Shown: positions 52,872 through 63,532 of the stretch, one piece after another | How positions within the stretch are numbered: position 1 is the first letter of the stretch | Layout of the letters: each line of letters begins with the position of its first letter | Assembly (NCBI GenBank): GCA_026197095.1 | Contig: JAPHTF010000119.1 | Span: 1 to 64,000, forward strand | Direction: 5' to 3' | Length of the DNA: 64,000 nucleotides | DNA from: Gammaproteobacteria bacterium | Lineage (GTDB): Bacteria; Pseudomonadota; Gammaproteobacteria; UBA6429; Thiohalophilaceae | Made by a program: the position numbers and the translations under genes | Notes under the pieces: generated by a model | The model's database searches: none | Told to the model about the DNA's origin: nothing | The model's input: only the letters and a program-made list of their open reading frames with translations

Positions 52872-54338
52872 ATGAGTGAAGAACTACTGATTAATGTCAC
52901 CCCGCAAGAAACGCGAGTGGCTTATGTCGAAAATGGAGTGTTACAGGAAGTTCATATTGAACGCGAACGTAAACGTGGTTTGGTTGGCAATATTTATAAA
53001 GGTAAAGTCGTGCGCGTTTTACCTGGTATGCAGGCGGCATTTTTAGAGGTTGGTTTGGACCGTACCGCTTTTCTACATGTTTCAGATATTGCCCAGCCTA
53101 ATGGAAAAAATGGCGATGGTGGTGAGCCCTCCGATATTATTATGGAGTTGTTGCGCGAGGGGCAGGAGCTAATGGTTCAAGTGGTCAAAGATCCGATGGG
53201 CACGAAGGGTGCGCGTTTAACCACTCAAATTTCTTTCCCTTCTCGTTACCTGGTGTACATGCCCGGTATATCTCATGTCGGTATTTCTCAGCGTATTGAA
53301 GATGAAGCCGAGCGACAAAGATTAAAAGATGTTATTACAGAATATTCTGCTGAGTTTGAGCCAGGTGGTTACATTGCACGAACAGTTGCTGAAGGTATTC
53401 CAGAAGAAGCTATCTATAAAGACATGCAATTTTTACAAAAGATATGGATGAATATTCTTGAGCGCAATAAAGAATCAGCACCAGGCTCATTAATTCATGA
53501 AGATATGTCATTAGTCATGCGTACCATGCGTGATTTAAGTGGAATTGATATCGAAAAAGTCAGAATTGATTCCCGTTCAACTTTTGACAAAGTTAAAAAA
53601 TTTGCCAGTAAATTTATTCCAGAGTTGGAAAATCAGATTGAACATTATCCAGGTGAACGTCCTGTTTTTGATCTTTACGGCGTTGAAGACGAAATTCAAA
53701 AAGCATTAGAAAGAAAGGTACCGCTTAAGTCGGGTGGCTATTTGATTATCGACCAAACAGAATCCATGACCACGATTGATGTTAACACCGGCGCATTTGT
53801 CGGGCATCGAAACTTAGAAGAAACCATATTCAAAACAAATCTTGAATCTGCACAAGCCATCGTAAGGCAACTGCGATTACGCAATCTTGGCGGCATTATT
53901 ATTATTGATTTTATCGATATGTCTGACGCAGAACACAAGCGACAAGTGTTGCGTGCACTGGAAAAACATCTTGAAAACGATCATGCAAAAACAAATGTGT
54001 GTGATGTCTCTTCGTTAGGTCTGGTCGAAATGACGCGCAAGCGAACTCGCGAAAGTCTTGAACATATTTTGTGTGAACCCTGCCATTACTGTAAAGGACG
54101 TGCATCCTTAAAAACAGCAGAAACGGTTTGTTATGAAATTTTCCGGGAGATCATTCGTGAGGCTCGGCAATTTGAAGCACAGGAGTTTTTAATTCTGGCT
54201 GCTCAACCTATTATCGACCTCATGCTGGATGAAGAGTCAACAAGTATTGCGGAGCTTGAGGAGTTTATTGGTAAACCTTTACGCTTCCAGGTTGAAACGG
54301 AATATAATCAGGAACACTTTGATGTTGTATTGATGTAA
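52872..54338 (+). CDS. rng: Ribonuclease G
   Basis: 488 residues (E. coli 489). An S1 domain (about 38-125, GLVGNIYKGKVVRVLPGMQA) is followed by the RNase E/G catalytic core with the metal-binding TTIDVNTGAFVG and FIDMSD residues. The zinc-link appears as CEPCHYCKG. The enzyme matures 16S rRNA 5' ends and some mRNAs. The run maf-rng-yhdP is well conserved. Confidence 0.97.
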   Translation: MSEELLINVTPQETRVAYVENGVLQEVHIERERKRGLVGNIYKGKVVRVLPGMQAAFLEVGLDRTAFLHVSDIAQPNGKNGDGGEPSDIIMELLREGQELMVQVVKDPMGTKGARLTTQISFPSRYLVYMPGISHVGISQRIEDEAERQRLKDVITEYSAEFEPGGYIARTVAEGIPEEAIYKDMQFLQKIWMNILERNKESAPGSLIHEDMSLVMRTMRDLSGIDIEKVRIDSRSTFDKVKKFASKFIPELENQIEHYPGERPVFDLYGVEDEIQKALERKVPLKSGGYLIIDQTESMTTIDVNTGAFVGHRNLEETIFKTNLESAQAIVRQLRLRNLGGIIIIDFIDMSDAEHKRQVLRALEKHLENDHAKTNVCDVSSLGLVEMTRKRTRESLEHILCEPCHYCKGRASLKTAETVCYEIFREIIREARQFEAQEFLILAAQPIIDLMLDEESTSIAELEEFIGKPLRFQVETEYNQEHFDVVLM

Positions 54339-54363
54339 TGATTTGTAACAGCAACTAATACAG

Positions 54364-57300
54364 ATGGCGAAAAACCACTCATTATTTCACAAGTTAAAAG
54401 CGGTACTTGGATACGGTATTGCTGTGGCTGTGATTGTTGTTGCCTTAGGTGTGTCAGGTTTACGCTTAATATTATCAACGGCTAACATATATCAATATGA
54501 AGTGGAGCAATTCGCATCCAGTTTGTTTAAGCAGCCCGTTAAGATTGGACGAATGGATGCCAAACTTAGTGGCTTAATGCCAACATTGATATTTCACAAT
54601 GTTGAGCTGATTTCAGAAAAAACAAATAAATCCCTGTTTTCACTTTCTCGTGTTGATGTCGGCATCTTATTTAACGATCTTCTTTTTCAGCAAAAAGTTA
54701 CCCCCGCACAGCTCACAATAAGAGGAATGAATCTTTTCATTACTCGAACAGTAGAAGGTAATCTAAGGATAAAAGGCGTGGATATTGGCAGTTTCAATAA
54801 AGTTGAAGCTGATGAATATAGCCCATTCTTTGAGGAATGGCTGCTACAGCAAGGTGAGGTTGCAATAGAAGAGAGTACGTTTGCATGGAAGGACGAACAA
54901 AAAGCAGGATTAACATGGTTTTTTGATGATGTGAATTTATTGCTAAAGAAAACACATGAACGCCACCAGCTTTTATTATCCACTAAGTTGCCGAATGTGC
55001 TGGGTGATAAGTTAAAGGTTGCGATTGATTTAGTCGGGGATATCGCTTCACCCAGTTCATGGGATATAAATACATATATTGAAAGTAAGAATATAAATTT
55101 AGCGCCATTACAACAATATATTAATAATAAAAATATTGAAATTGTTGATGGTATTGCCGATCTTAAATTATGGCTTGACTGGAAAAAAGAAAATATTAAA
55201 CAGTTAAGTGGCAATGTTGGTTTTAATAATCTTAGTTATCGTCTTAATAAAAATAAGCTTGTTACTTTAAAGCATGTTTCCGGAATATTTGATTCATATA
55301 AAGATGAAAGGAATTTATGGAATATGAGTATTGAACGATTCTTTTATGAAAGTGATCGTGAGGTATCAAATAATTCAAAATTTTCACTTGCTTTTAATTA
55401 TGAGAATAAATTAATAGAAAATTTCTACATTAGAGCTAATCAGCTAAAACTGGATGCATTATCGAAAATTATTATTGATAATAATCTGGTTAGTAAAGAA
55501 CATGAAAATCAAATTAAACAGTTAAGTGCCAAGGGAGATATCCATGATTTTTACATCGCCTGGCAAAATAATGAACTGCAAAAACTTAATGCGAAATTTA
55601 GTAACCTTGGAATAAACGCATGGAATACAGCACCTGGATTAAATGCAGTGTCAGGTAGTGTCGCGTATGCAGAGCAAAAAGGTGCTATTTCATTATCGTC
55701 AATTAATTCTGTCGTCGGGTTTCCTAAGTTATTCCGTGATGATTTTAAGTTTGATTATCTCACGGCTGACATCGGCTTTGTTAATGTAAAAGAAGGACTT
55801 CTTTTTGATGTGAAACAGCTAACAACAAAAAGTTCTGAAGTGAGCTCAGCATCAAAAGCAAAATTCTGGTTGCCGAAAGATGGAACCAATTCCTATCTTG
55901 ATTTGCAGACGCATCTTTCTGAAGGTGATATATCAAAAATTTCACATTACTTACCTGTAACTATAATGGATAAATCACTGGTTCAGTGGCTTGATAAAGC
56001 ATTACTTGAAGGAAAGTTAAATAAAGGTACGGTCGTGTTTAATGGTAAGTTGGGTGATTTTCCTTTTAATAATAAAGAAGGCGAGTTTGCTGTAGGGATT
56101 GAAACATCTGATTTTCTATTTAACTACAAAGAGGGCTGGCCAAAAATTACTAAAGCTAAATTAGATGGAATATTTACCGGGCAGGGACTGAAGCTTCACC
56201 TGAAAAGTGGTGAGGCAGGAAACAATGCCATATCTAATTCATATGCTGAAATTAAATCTTTTGCTGCCGCAGAAGTACAGCTTGATCTTATGGCAATGGG
56301 TTCAACACATAATGTAATGCAATACCTTATTAATAGCCCTATTTTACCAAAAGCAAAAAATACGATAAATTCGATGAAGTTATTGGGCAATGTCGAAGCT
56401 AAAATGAAGGTTAATATTCCTTTAGCAGATTCTGTTCGAAAGAAAAAATCACTGTCTTATTCTGGCTCTGCAAAACTACATGATACTTCGTTATATATGA
56501 TAGAAAATAAAGTGGATATTACTAAAGGCTCAGGTACCATTTTATTTAGTGAGAAAGGTTTATCAAGTAATAATTTGATTGCTCATGTTCTGGATAAAAA
56601 AGCCACGTTTACCGTTTCATCTGACAAGGGGGGGGATATTAACATTTCTGCTAATGGCGAGATGGAAGCCAATATCATATTGAACAGATTTAATATTCCT
56701 GGTGCAAAAAGAGTTTCAGGCAGCATGACCTTTCAGGCAAATATGGCTTTCCCTGCTCATAGCGCTAAAGATAATCATCCTGTTTTAACCGTCAACAGTG
56801 ATTTAATGGGAATTAAAAGTACTTTGCCAGAGTACTTATATAAAAAAGAACAAGACAAGCAAGACTTTGAGTTTATTGCTGGATTTGTCGGCAATGATAG
56901 AATCCAACTGGGCGTTGAGTTTGGAAAAAAAGGTTCAGCTATTTTAGAGCTTGATCAAGCTAAGAAAACGACTTATTTACGTAAAGGCGCTATTTCGGTA
57001 TCCAATAAAAAAGCCATTCTGCCAAGGAAAAACGTTTTATATATTGATGGTGTAGTAAAGAAAATAACGCCAAACAAATGGATTGAGGCTCTTGAGCTTA
57101 ATGAAGGAGTCGCTAAACAGGCCTTTTTTGTGAATCCCATCATTTTCAATTTAGATGAACTTAAAATAGTCACGGAAAAAGAAGGAGATAAAACGAGCAA
57201 GGCTATCTCAATTCCTCAAAATTTCCCTGCCTTTGAAGGGATTATTAAAAAGTTTTATTTAGATAAGGATTTTATTGGCCGACTTGATTTTAAAGTTTCT

Positions 57301-58032
57301 CAAAAAAACTATGGACTTCATCTTGATGAGTTAATTGTCTCTGCGAAAAATATGAAATTATTTTCTCATGGTGACTGGAAATATATTCGAGGTCTGCATA
57401 AAACCAATATGAATATTACCTTGAGCAGTAAAAATTTTGGCGGAATGTTAACTGATTTAGGTTATGCAGTGGTGATAGATCAAGGTACAGCACAGGCTAC
57501 CGGTGACATTGACTGGCAAGGTACACCATTACAATTTTCTCTGGCTAAACTCAATGGCAATCTTCAGCTTAAAGTTGAAAAGGGCAGTATTGTTGATGTC
57601 GATGCAGGAGCAGGGCGGTTACTGGGATTATTTAGTTTAAGTGCGCTGCCACGCAAGTTATTTGGTGATTTTAAAGATAGCGCTAAATCAGGTTTTAGTT
57701 TTGATACCGCAAGCGGCCACCTTAAGATAGATGAAGGTGATGTTTACACCGATGATTTTCAGCTTGATAGTCCTATTGCGGATGTTTCTATAAGCGGAAG
57801 AGTAGGCTTGGCTGACAGAGATTATGAAAATACTATTGAAGTCGTCCCCGATGTGGGTGGTGGTGTTGCTGGTGTGACGGCTCTTTTGGTTAATTTACCT
57901 GCCGGTATTGGTCTCTGGTTACTGGATAAACTTACTGGTGAGCAATTTAATGAAGCCTCAACAAAGGTTTATGAGGTAAGTGGAAGCTGGGATAAACCTG
58001 TTATTGTGCTACGTAAAGCTGAGTCATTGTGA
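54364..58032 (+). CDS. yhdP: AsmA-family envelope protein YhdP
   Basis: 1222 residues. One N-terminal membrane helix (about 13-33, GYGIAVAVIVVALGVSGLRL) is followed by a long beta-rich periplasmic part of the TamB/AsmA type. The C-terminal region (about 1040-1215) includes GRLLGLFSLSALPRKLFGDF, diagnostic of YhdP. AsmA-like proteins form grooves thought to carry phospholipids to the outer membrane. It follows rng by 25 nt. Confidence 0.95.
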   Translation: MAKNHSLFHKLKAVLGYGIAVAVIVVALGVSGLRLILSTANIYQYEVEQFASSLFKQPVKIGRMDAKLSGLMPTLIFHNVELISEKTNKSLFSLSRVDVGILFNDLLFQQKVTPAQLTIRGMNLFITRTVEGNLRIKGVDIGSFNKVEADEYSPFFEEWLLQQGEVAIEESTFAWKDEQKAGLTWFFDDVNLLLKKTHERHQLLLSTKLPNVLGDKLKVAIDLVGDIASPSSWDINTYIESKNINLAPLQQYINNKNIEIVDGIADLKLWLDWKKENIKQLSGNVGFNNLSYRLNKNKLVTLKHVSGIFDSYKDERNLWNMSIERFFYESDREVSNNSKFSLAFNYENKLIENFYIRANQLKLDALSKIIIDNNLVSKEHENQIKQLSAKGDIHDFYIAWQNNELQKLNAKFSNLGINAWNTAPGLNAVSGSVAYAEQKGAISLSSINSVVGFPKLFRDDFKFDYLTADIGFVNVKEGLLFDVKQLTTKSSEVSSASKAKFWLPKDGTNSYLDLQTHLSEGDISKISHYLPVTIMDKSLVQWLDKALLEGKLNKGTVVFNGKLGDFPFNNKEGEFAVGIETSDFLFNYKEGWPKITKAKLDGIFTGQGLKLHLKSGEAGNNAISNSYAEIKSFAAAEVQLDLMAMGSTHNVMQYLINSPILPKAKNTINSMKLLGNVEAKMKVNIPLADSVRKKKSLSYSGSAKLHDTSLYMIENKVDITKGSGTILFSEKGLSSNNLIAHVLDKKATFTVSSDKGGDINISANGEMEANIILNRFNIPGAKRVSGSMTFQANMAFPAHSAKDNHPVLTVNSDLMGIKSTLPEYLYKKEQDKQDFEFIAGFVGNDRIQLGVEFGKKGSAILELDQAKKTTYLRKGAISVSNKKAILPRKNVLYIDGVVKKITPNKWIEALELNEGVAKQAFFVNPIIFNLDELKIVTEKEGDKTSKAISIPQNFPAFEGIIKKFYLDKDFIGRLDFKVSQKNYGLHLDELIVSAKNMKLFSHGDWKYIRGLHKTNMNITLSSKNFGGMLTDLGYAVVIDQGTAQATGDIDWQGTPLQFSLAKLNGNLQLKVEKGSIVDVDAGAGRLLGLFSLSALPRKLFGDFKDSAKSGFSFDTASGHLKIDEGDVYTDDFQLDSPIADVSISGRVGLADRDYENTIEVVPDVGGGVAGVTALLVNLPAGIGLWLLDKLTGEQFNEASTKVYEVSGSWDKPVIVLRKAESL

Positions 58033-58087
58033 TATTTGAGCGATACAATCATCCCCGTGAAAATCACTTTGTGATATGATTTGAATT

Positions 58088-58429
58088 ATGAAAAGATTGA
58101 TCTGGATTATTTCTGCTGCATTAGCACTTTTTTTTACAAGCAACATTTATGCGGCTGAAGCTGAATTATTGCATGCCAATGAATGGTCTGTACCAAAACA
58201 AGCCAACACAATATTAGCCATGCCAGCAGTACGGAAAAGCATGAAAAAATTGCAAATGAATGTAAATAGCTCCTTAAAGCTAAAATATCCTGGTGGCGAT
58301 GAAGGTACGCTTTGGGTAAATGAACTCAGAAGCTGGTTAATTGCGTTAGGCCTGTCCTCGAAGCGCATTGAACTGATTCCAGGCAGTGCAATTTCTACCA
58401 CAATAGAGCTTGAAGTATTAACAAATTAA
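58088..58429 (+). CDS. Small exported protein of unknown function
   Basis: 113 residues with a signal peptide (MKRLIWIISAALALFFTSNI, cut after YAA or YA). The mature part contains KLKYPGGDEGTLWVNELRSW followed by LIALGLSSKRIELIPGS, which reads like a partial OmpA-C-like fold (a loop and helix with ELRSWLIALG and a final basic/Pro strand). It lies between yhdP and the nitrilase gene in the same direction. The wall-binding residues of a full OmpA-C domain are not evident, so function is open. Confidence 0.75.
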   Translation: MKRLIWIISAALALFFTSNIYAAEAELLHANEWSVPKQANTILAMPAVRKSMKKLQMNVNSSLKLKYPGGDEGTLWVNELRSWLIALGLSSKRIELIPGSAISTTIELEVLTN

Positions 58430-58473
58430 TAACCACTACAGTAACTTTCACAATAAAAATTTAGAATATTCCT

Positions 58474-59304
58474 ATGACGAAAATAGCAGCAATCCAGATG
58501 GCCTCTGGAACGAATGTAAGTGCAAATTTAATTGAAGCAGGTAAACAGATTACAGGTGCAGCACAAGCGGGAGCAAAGCTGATTGTTTTACCCGAGAACT
58601 TTTCCATTATGGGTTTTAATAATACTGATCAGGTTAAAATTGCAGAAGAAGAGGGGCACGGCCCTATCCAGGATTTCCTGTCTGAACAAGCTAAGAAAAA
58701 TAAAGTGTGGTTAGTCTCCGGAACTATTCCTGTTAAGTCGGCTCTTGAAAATAAGGTGTATGCGGCATGCCTTGTCTATAATGAAAAAGGTGAGCGTGTC
58801 AGCCGCTATAACAAAATACATTTATTTGATGTTCATCTTGAAATTACCAGTGAAACATATCACGAATCAGAATCAATTGAAGCAGGTAACCAGGTCGTGG
58901 TTGTTGATACACCCTTCGGCAAAATTGGTATCGGGGTTTGTTATGATTTACGTTTTCCAGAATTGTTTCGCCAATTGGTCTTGCAGGGTGCAGAAATAAT
59001 TGTATTGCCTTCTGCATTTACCGCCATTACAGGCAAAGCTCACTGGGAAGTATTATTGCGTGCCAGGGCAATTGAGAATTTGTGTTATGTTGTTGCTTCT
59101 GCACAAGGTGGTTATCATGTGAATGGACGTGAAACACATGGTGATAGCATGGTAGTTGATCCATGGGGTACGATTATTAATCGCTTACCACATGGCTCAG
59201 GTTTTATCATTGCCGACATTGATGTTGAGAGTATTCATAAACTTCGCAAAAATTTCCCTGTTCTGCAACATCGCAAAATTTCTTGCATGTTACCCAAAGA
59301 GTAA
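58474..59304 (+). CDS. Nitrilase-superfamily amidase (Nit-type)
   Basis: 276 residues. The Glu-Lys-Cys triad is visible as [19 protein letters not shown] and [15 protein letters not shown]. The family member near rng/tldD in many gammaproteobacteria is Nit1-like, which removes deaminated glutathione. That activity is likely here on grounds of synteny and sequence. The true tldD start is 8 nt after this stop. Confidence 0.92.
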   Translation: MTKIAAIQMASGTNVSANLIEAGKQITGAAQAGAKLIVLPENFSIMGFNNTDQVKIAEEEGHGPIQDFLSEQAKKNKVWLVSGTIPVKSALENKVYAACLVYNEKGERVSRYNKIHLFDVHLEITSETYHESESIEAGNQVVVVDTPFGKIGIGVCYDLRFPELFRQLVLQGAEIIVLPSAFTAITGKAHWEVLLRARAIENLCYVVASAQGGYHVNGRETHGDSMVVDPWGTIINRLPHGSGFIIADIDVESIHKLRKNFPVLQHRKISCMLPKE

Positions 59305-59312
59305 AATTCATT

Positions 59313-60749
59313 ATGAGTTATCTTGATACTGCAAATAATATTTTATTGTCACCTACCGGGCTTGAAGTAAATGATTTGCAAACGGTACTTGATCAGATGA
59401 TGGGGCATAGTATCAATCGTGCCGATCTTTATTTTCAAACAGCACGCCAGGAATCATGGGTCCTGGAAGATGGCATTGTAAAAGAGGGTAATTACAATAT
59501 TGAACAAGGTGTAGGTGTACGTGCTATAAGCGGTGAAAAAACCGGTTTTTCTTATTCTGATGAAATTGTTTTACCTGCATTAACTCAAGCTGCAAATGCC
59601 GCTAAATCAATTGCACGCGCAGGGCAGAAACAACAGGTTCAGGCATGGAAGAAACATTCATCACACCAGTTATATCTTCCTTCTGATCCACTGGACTCGC
59701 TGACCACAGATGAAAAAATTGATTTATTAAAACAAGTTGATGCTGAAGCGCGTAAGCAAGACACACGCATTAAGCAGGTTATTGTTAGCCTGGTGGGTGT
59801 GCATGAAGTTGTTTTAGTTGCTTCAAGTGACGGCACATTAAATGCGGATGTGCGCCCATTAGTCAGAATGAATGTGACGGTTATCGCTGAAGATGGTAAT
59901 GATCGGGAACAAGCCAGCTCAGGTGGTGGCGGCCGAGTCGGTTATGAATACTTTACTCAAGATGACCGTGCCCTGGGTTTTGCACGTGAAGCCGCACGCC
60001 AGGCATTGGTAAATTTAAAAGCAGTTGAAGCACCTGCGGGTACGATGCCGGTTGTTCTTGGCCCTGGTTGGCCGGGAGTATTATTGCATGAAGCAATTGG
60101 GCATGGATTAGAAGGTGACTTTAATCGTAAAGGGAGTTCAGCATTTAGTGGCCGTATTGGTGAACGCGTCGCGTCACCTCTGTGTACCATCGTTGATGAC
60201 GGTACGTTAGATGGACGTCGTGGCTCATTAAATATGGATGATGAAGGTACAATTACTCAGCAAACCATGTTGATTGAAAAAGGTGTACTCAAAGGTTATA
60301 TGCAAGACAAGATGAATGCCGAATTAATGGGCGAAAAATCTACCGGCAATGGCCGCCGTGAATCTTACGCACATTTACCTATGCCACGCATGACAAATAC
60401 TTATATGCTTGCAGGCGAACATGCTCCCGAAGAAATTATTGAGTCAGTTGAAAAAGGCATTTATGCGGTAAACTTCGGTGGTGGTCAGGTTGATATCACC
60501 TCAGGAAAATTTGTCTTTTCAGCAAGTGAAGCTTATCTCATTGAGAACGGAAAGGTCACTCAACCAATTAAAGGTGCTACTTTAATTGGCAATGGTCCTG
60601 ATGTTCTAACACGAGTCTCAATGGTGGGTGACGATCTTAAACTCGATAGTGGTGTTGGTGTCTGTGGTAAAGAAGGTCAAAGTGTTCCTGTGGGTGTGGG
60701 GCAACCCACATTAAAAATTGATAGCCTCACAGTGGGCGGCACAGCCTAA
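59313..60749 (+). CDS. tldD: Metalloprotease TldD
   Basis: 478 residues from ATG 59313 ([14 protein letters not shown]). The start at 59283 lies inside the nit gene and adds a non-family leader. The zinc site is [15 protein letters not shown] (HExxxH). It forms a heterodimeric protease with PmbA/TldE (gene at 62165-63532), known to trim peptides such as microcin B17 and unfolded helices. The two genes are separated by two others here. Confidence 0.96.
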   Translation: MSYLDTANNILLSPTGLEVNDLQTVLDQMMGHSINRADLYFQTARQESWVLEDGIVKEGNYNIEQGVGVRAISGEKTGFSYSDEIVLPALTQAANAAKSIARAGQKQQVQAWKKHSSHQLYLPSDPLDSLTTDEKIDLLKQVDAEARKQDTRIKQVIVSLVGVHEVVLVASSDGTLNADVRPLVRMNVTVIAEDGNDREQASSGGGGRVGYEYFTQDDRALGFAREAARQALVNLKAVEAPAGTMPVVLGPGWPGVLLHEAIGHGLEGDFNRKGSSAFSGRIGERVASPLCTIVDDGTLDGRRGSLNMDDEGTITQQTMLIEKGVLKGYMQDKMNAELMGEKSTGNGRRESYAHLPMPRMTNTYMLAGEHAPEEIIESVEKGIYAVNFGGGQVDITSGKFVFSASEAYLIENGKVTQPIKGATLIGNGPDVLTRVSMVGDDLKLDSGVGVCGKEGQSVPVGVGQPTLKIDSLTVGGTA

Positions 60750-60821
60750 AATTTTTAGTATGCGAGCATCAATCTAAAAGCCTGCCAGTATTATTTTGCA
60801 AAATTAAAATACTCATTTTTC

Positions 60822-61421
60822 TTGAAAAATAAAATAGAAAATATCCTTAATGACCTGGATCAACAAGGCTGGTCTGTGCAAAAGCAATTCTTTCCCACTG
60901 AGCTTCTACGGGAATTATCACAAACGTTGCTATTGTTTCGTCAGCAGGGTATTTTGAATCAAGCGGGTGTTGGACGAAAAGAGGGATTTCATATTGAGCA
61001 ATCCATTCGCAGTGATGAGATTAGCTGGTTTGATGAAGAAAATTTAAATGAAGCACAAAAGAAGTACCTCTCCATCACAAAAGAGTTACAAGATGAAGTT
61101 AATCAGCGTTTTTATCTTGGCCTGTTTGAACTAGAAGTCCATTTTGCACTTTATTCACCTAATGCCTTTTATAAACGACACCTTGATCAACATAAAAATC
61201 AGGACACCCGTGTATTGACATTAATTACCTACCTGAATGAAAACTGGAAGGACGATGATGGTGGTGAACTGCAGATATATTTGAAAAATGGACAAACTGT
61301 TTCAGTGAGTCCCAGGTCTGGAACCGTGGTCTGTTTTTTTAGCGCTGAATTTGAGCATGAAGTTTTACCGGCTAAACGAGAACGTGCAAGTTTAACTGGC
61401 TGGTTTAGAAAGCGTAGATAG
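60822..61421 (+). CDS. 2-oxoglutarate/Fe(II) dioxygenase
   Basis: 199 residues from a TTG start. The prolyl 4-hydroxylase-like (double-stranded beta helix) core has the HxD pair (YKRHLDQHKNQ), a distal His (FSAEFEHEVLPAKRERA) and the 2-oxoglutarate-binding Arg (RASLTGWF). The middle block is LITYLNENWKDDDGGELQIY. Related SM-20/PHD-type enzymes hydroxylate proline or arginine, sometimes on ribosomal protein or elongation factor Tu. The substrate is not known. It is monocistronic between tldD and the repeat element. Confidence 0.88.
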   Translation: MKNKIENILNDLDQQGWSVQKQFFPTELLRELSQTLLLFRQQGILNQAGVGRKEGFHIEQSIRSDEISWFDEENLNEAQKKYLSITKELQDEVNQRFYLGLFELEVHFALYSPNAFYKRHLDQHKNQDTRVLTLITYLNENWKDDDGGELQIYLKNGQTVSVSPRSGTVVCFFSAEFEHEVLPAKRERASLTGWFRKRR

Positions 61422-61438
61422 TATTTAAAATAAAAATT

Positions 61439-61517
61439 TACCACAGAGGTCACTGAGTTACACGGGGAGATATTAAACAATGTTTTACTCTGTAAACCTC
61501 CGTGGCCTCTGTGGTTT
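61439..61517. repeat. Second, degenerate copy of the CCACAGAGG inverted-repeat element
   Basis: The left arm begins ACCACAGAGGTCACTGAGTT and the right arm, read in reverse complement, begins AACCACAGAGGCCACGGAGG. The arms match imperfectly. The core CCACAGAGG and the outer bounds agree with the perfect copy at 35563-35708, but the spacer is much shorter. It lies between the dioxygenase and darP genes. Confidence 0.7.
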
Positions 61518-61524
61518 ATTCTTT

Positions 61525-62073
61525 TTATTCAAATAAAGTCTTCAGGTATTTAAAGATTTCACGTGCCGACTTGGGCGGTTTATTGAGCTTGGTTTCTTTT
61601 GCTGATTGACGAATTAACTGCCTTAAATGCTGGCGGTCAGCATTTGGCGCCTCATTGACCAAATTTTCTAATGCTTTGTCCCCTTGAGCCAATAAGCGAT
61701 CACGCCAGTTTTCTAAGCGGTGGAGTTCTTTAATATCCTGGCCATAGTGGTTTTTCAGCTTGAGGAATTCTTCCTGTATTGGCTCAATATCTATGTGGCG
61801 CATGAGTTTGCCAATGTATTGAAGTTGACGTTTTAACGCGCCATGTTTTCTAATGCGGCGAGCATCATCGAGTGCTTTTACAAGGTTTTCAGGTAATTCG
61901 ATGGTTTGTAATGCATCAGGGGCAAGTGTCAGTAAATCTTTGCCAAGTTGCTGCGCCGCTTCGGCATCCCGTTTGCGTTGTGATTTGCTGATGAGTTCAT
62001 CTGCATATAGTTCACCAGAATCATCAAATTCATTATCATCAGGTACATCTGTTTGAATAATTTTTTTTACCAT
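61525..62073 (-). CDS. darP: Ribosome-associated protein DarP (YjgA, DUF615)
   Basis: 182 residues, helical and charged. The signature is near the N-terminus (DELISKSQRKRDAEAAQQLG) and continues with HGALKRQLQYIGKLMRHIDI and NWRDRLLAQGDKALENLVNE. DarP assists late assembly of the 50S subunit. It is divergent from pmbA, as in E. coli (yjgA-pmbA). Confidence 0.96.
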   Translation of the reverse strand: MVKKIIQTDVPDDNEFDDSGELYADELISKSQRKRDAEAAQQLGKDLLTLAPDALQTIELPENLVKALDDARRIRKHGALKRQLQYIGKLMRHIDIEPIQEEFLKLKNHYGQDIKELHRLENWRDRLLAQGDKALENLVNEAPNADRQHLRQLIRQSAKETKLNKPPKSAREIFKYLKTLFE

Positions 62074-62164
62074 GTGCCTATTATGACATTTGTGATGCGC
62101 GCTTCGTAGCCTTACAATGGAGTATATTAGAAAAATATTTCAGCAACACTATCTTGAGGTTTTC

Positions 62165-63532
62165 ATGTCCAGCCAGAATTCAAGCTCTAAAAATACAGAT
62201 GCTTCTAATCCATATGATTCAGAAAATCTAAAATCAGTTGTTAACGACTTATTACAGGAAGCGACTGCACAAGGTGCCTCAGCGGCTGAAGCAGGCTTAA
62301 GTGTAGAATCTGGACTTTCAGTTACCGTGCGCATGGGTGAGGTTGAAACCATGGAGCACAACCGTGATAAAGGTTTAGCTATTACGGTCTATTTTGGCCA
62401 GCGTAAAGGCTCGGCCAGCACCAGTGATTTCTCACCTAAAGCCATTAAGGACACTGTAAAAGCAGCATGTGATATTGCCCGCTACACGGAAGATGATATA
62501 TATGCGGGTTTACCGGATGAACATCTCATGGCTAAAGATATTGCTGATTTAGATTTATATCACCCCTGGGAGATCAGCGCTGAAGAAGCTATGCAACTCG
62601 CCAGGCAATGTGAAGACGCGGCAAGAGCAGAAGACAATCGTATCCTTAATTCTGAAGGCGGTTCTGTGAGTAGCCATTCGGGAATCAGGGTTTATGGCAA
62701 TACTCAAGGTTTTTTAAATGGTTACCCAACTTCACGTCACAGCATGTCATGTACCGTCATAGCCGGGCAGAATGAGGCCATGCAGCGTGATTACTGGTAC
62801 AGCGTTAACCGTGATGCCAGCAAGTTAGAATCTGCTGTTGATATTGGCAAACAGGCTGCCCAACGCACAGTCAGCCGCCTGGATGCTAAATCAATGCCGA
62901 CCTGTAAGGTGCCGGTTATTTTTAAAGCCGAAGTGGCACGTGGTTTATTATCACATTTCTTAGCCGGGATCCGAGGTGGGGCACAATACCGTAAAGCATC
63001 ATTCTTACTCGATCATTTAGGCAAACAAATTTTCCCTGAAAATATTCGTCTGGATGAACGTCCACATATCAAAGGTGCGCTTTCGAGTGCTCCTTATGAT
63101 AGTGAAGGTGTTATGACCAGGGCACATGACATTATTACTGATGGCGTATTACAGAGTTATGTCTTAGATAGTTATGCCGCGCGTCGACTTGATATGCAAA
63201 GCACCGGTAATGCTGGTGGTATCCACAACCTTTATATTAACCATGATGATGTTTCACTTGAGGCCATGTTAAAAGAAATGGACAAAGGCTTATTGATTAC
63301 TGAAGTGATGGGGCAGGGCGTGAATACTGTTACCGGCGACTACTCACGCGGCGCAACAGGATTTTGGGTAGAGAATGGTGAAATTCAATATCCAGTTGAA
63401 GAATTTACTTTGGCCAGTCGCTTACAAGATATGTTTATGGGTCTACAGCGTGTTGGGAATGATCTTGATACACGCGCAGGCGTGATTACCGGTTCATGGC
63501 TAATCGATAATATGACTGTTGCAGGTAGTTAA
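62165..63532 (+). CDS. pmbA: Metalloprotease subunit PmbA (TldE)
   Basis: 455 residues from ATG 62165 (MSSQNSSSKN), chosen because GAGG lies 5 nt upstream; the ATG at 62117 gives a non-family leader. The N-terminal and C-terminal domains match the TldD/PmbA fold (VTVRMGEVETMEHNRDKGLA, TVTGDYSRGATGFWVENGEI). It lacks the HExxxH zinc site, as expected for PmbA, and pairs with TldD. The 3' end overlaps the convergent PilZ gene by 33 nt. Confidence 0.96.
   Translation: MSSQNSSSKNTDASNPYDSENLKSVVNDLLQEATAQGASAAEAGLSVESGLSVTVRMGEVETMEHNRDKGLAITVYFGQRKGSASTSDFSPKAIKDTVKAACDIARYTEDDIYAGLPDEHLMAKDIADLDLYHPWEISAEEAMQLARQCEDAARAEDNRILNSEGGSVSSHSGIRVYGNTQGFLNGYPTSRHSMSCTVIAGQNEAMQRDYWYSVNRDASKLESAVDIGKQAAQRTVSRLDAKSMPTCKVPVIFKAEVARGLLSHFLAGIRGGAQYRKASFLLDHLGKQIFPENIRLDERPHIKGALSSAPYDSEGVMTRAHDIITDGVLQSYVLDSYAARRLDMQSTGNAGGIHNLYINHDDVSLEAMLKEMDKGLLITEVMGQGVNTVTGDYSRGATGFWVENGEIQYPVEEFTLASRLQDMFMGLQRVGNDLDTRAGVITGSWLIDNMTVAGS

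Noticed and set aside
54687-55214. 175-codon open frame antisense within yhdP
   Set aside because: Lies wholly opposite a well-supported gene, without ribosome-binding site or family signature; treated as a shadow frame.
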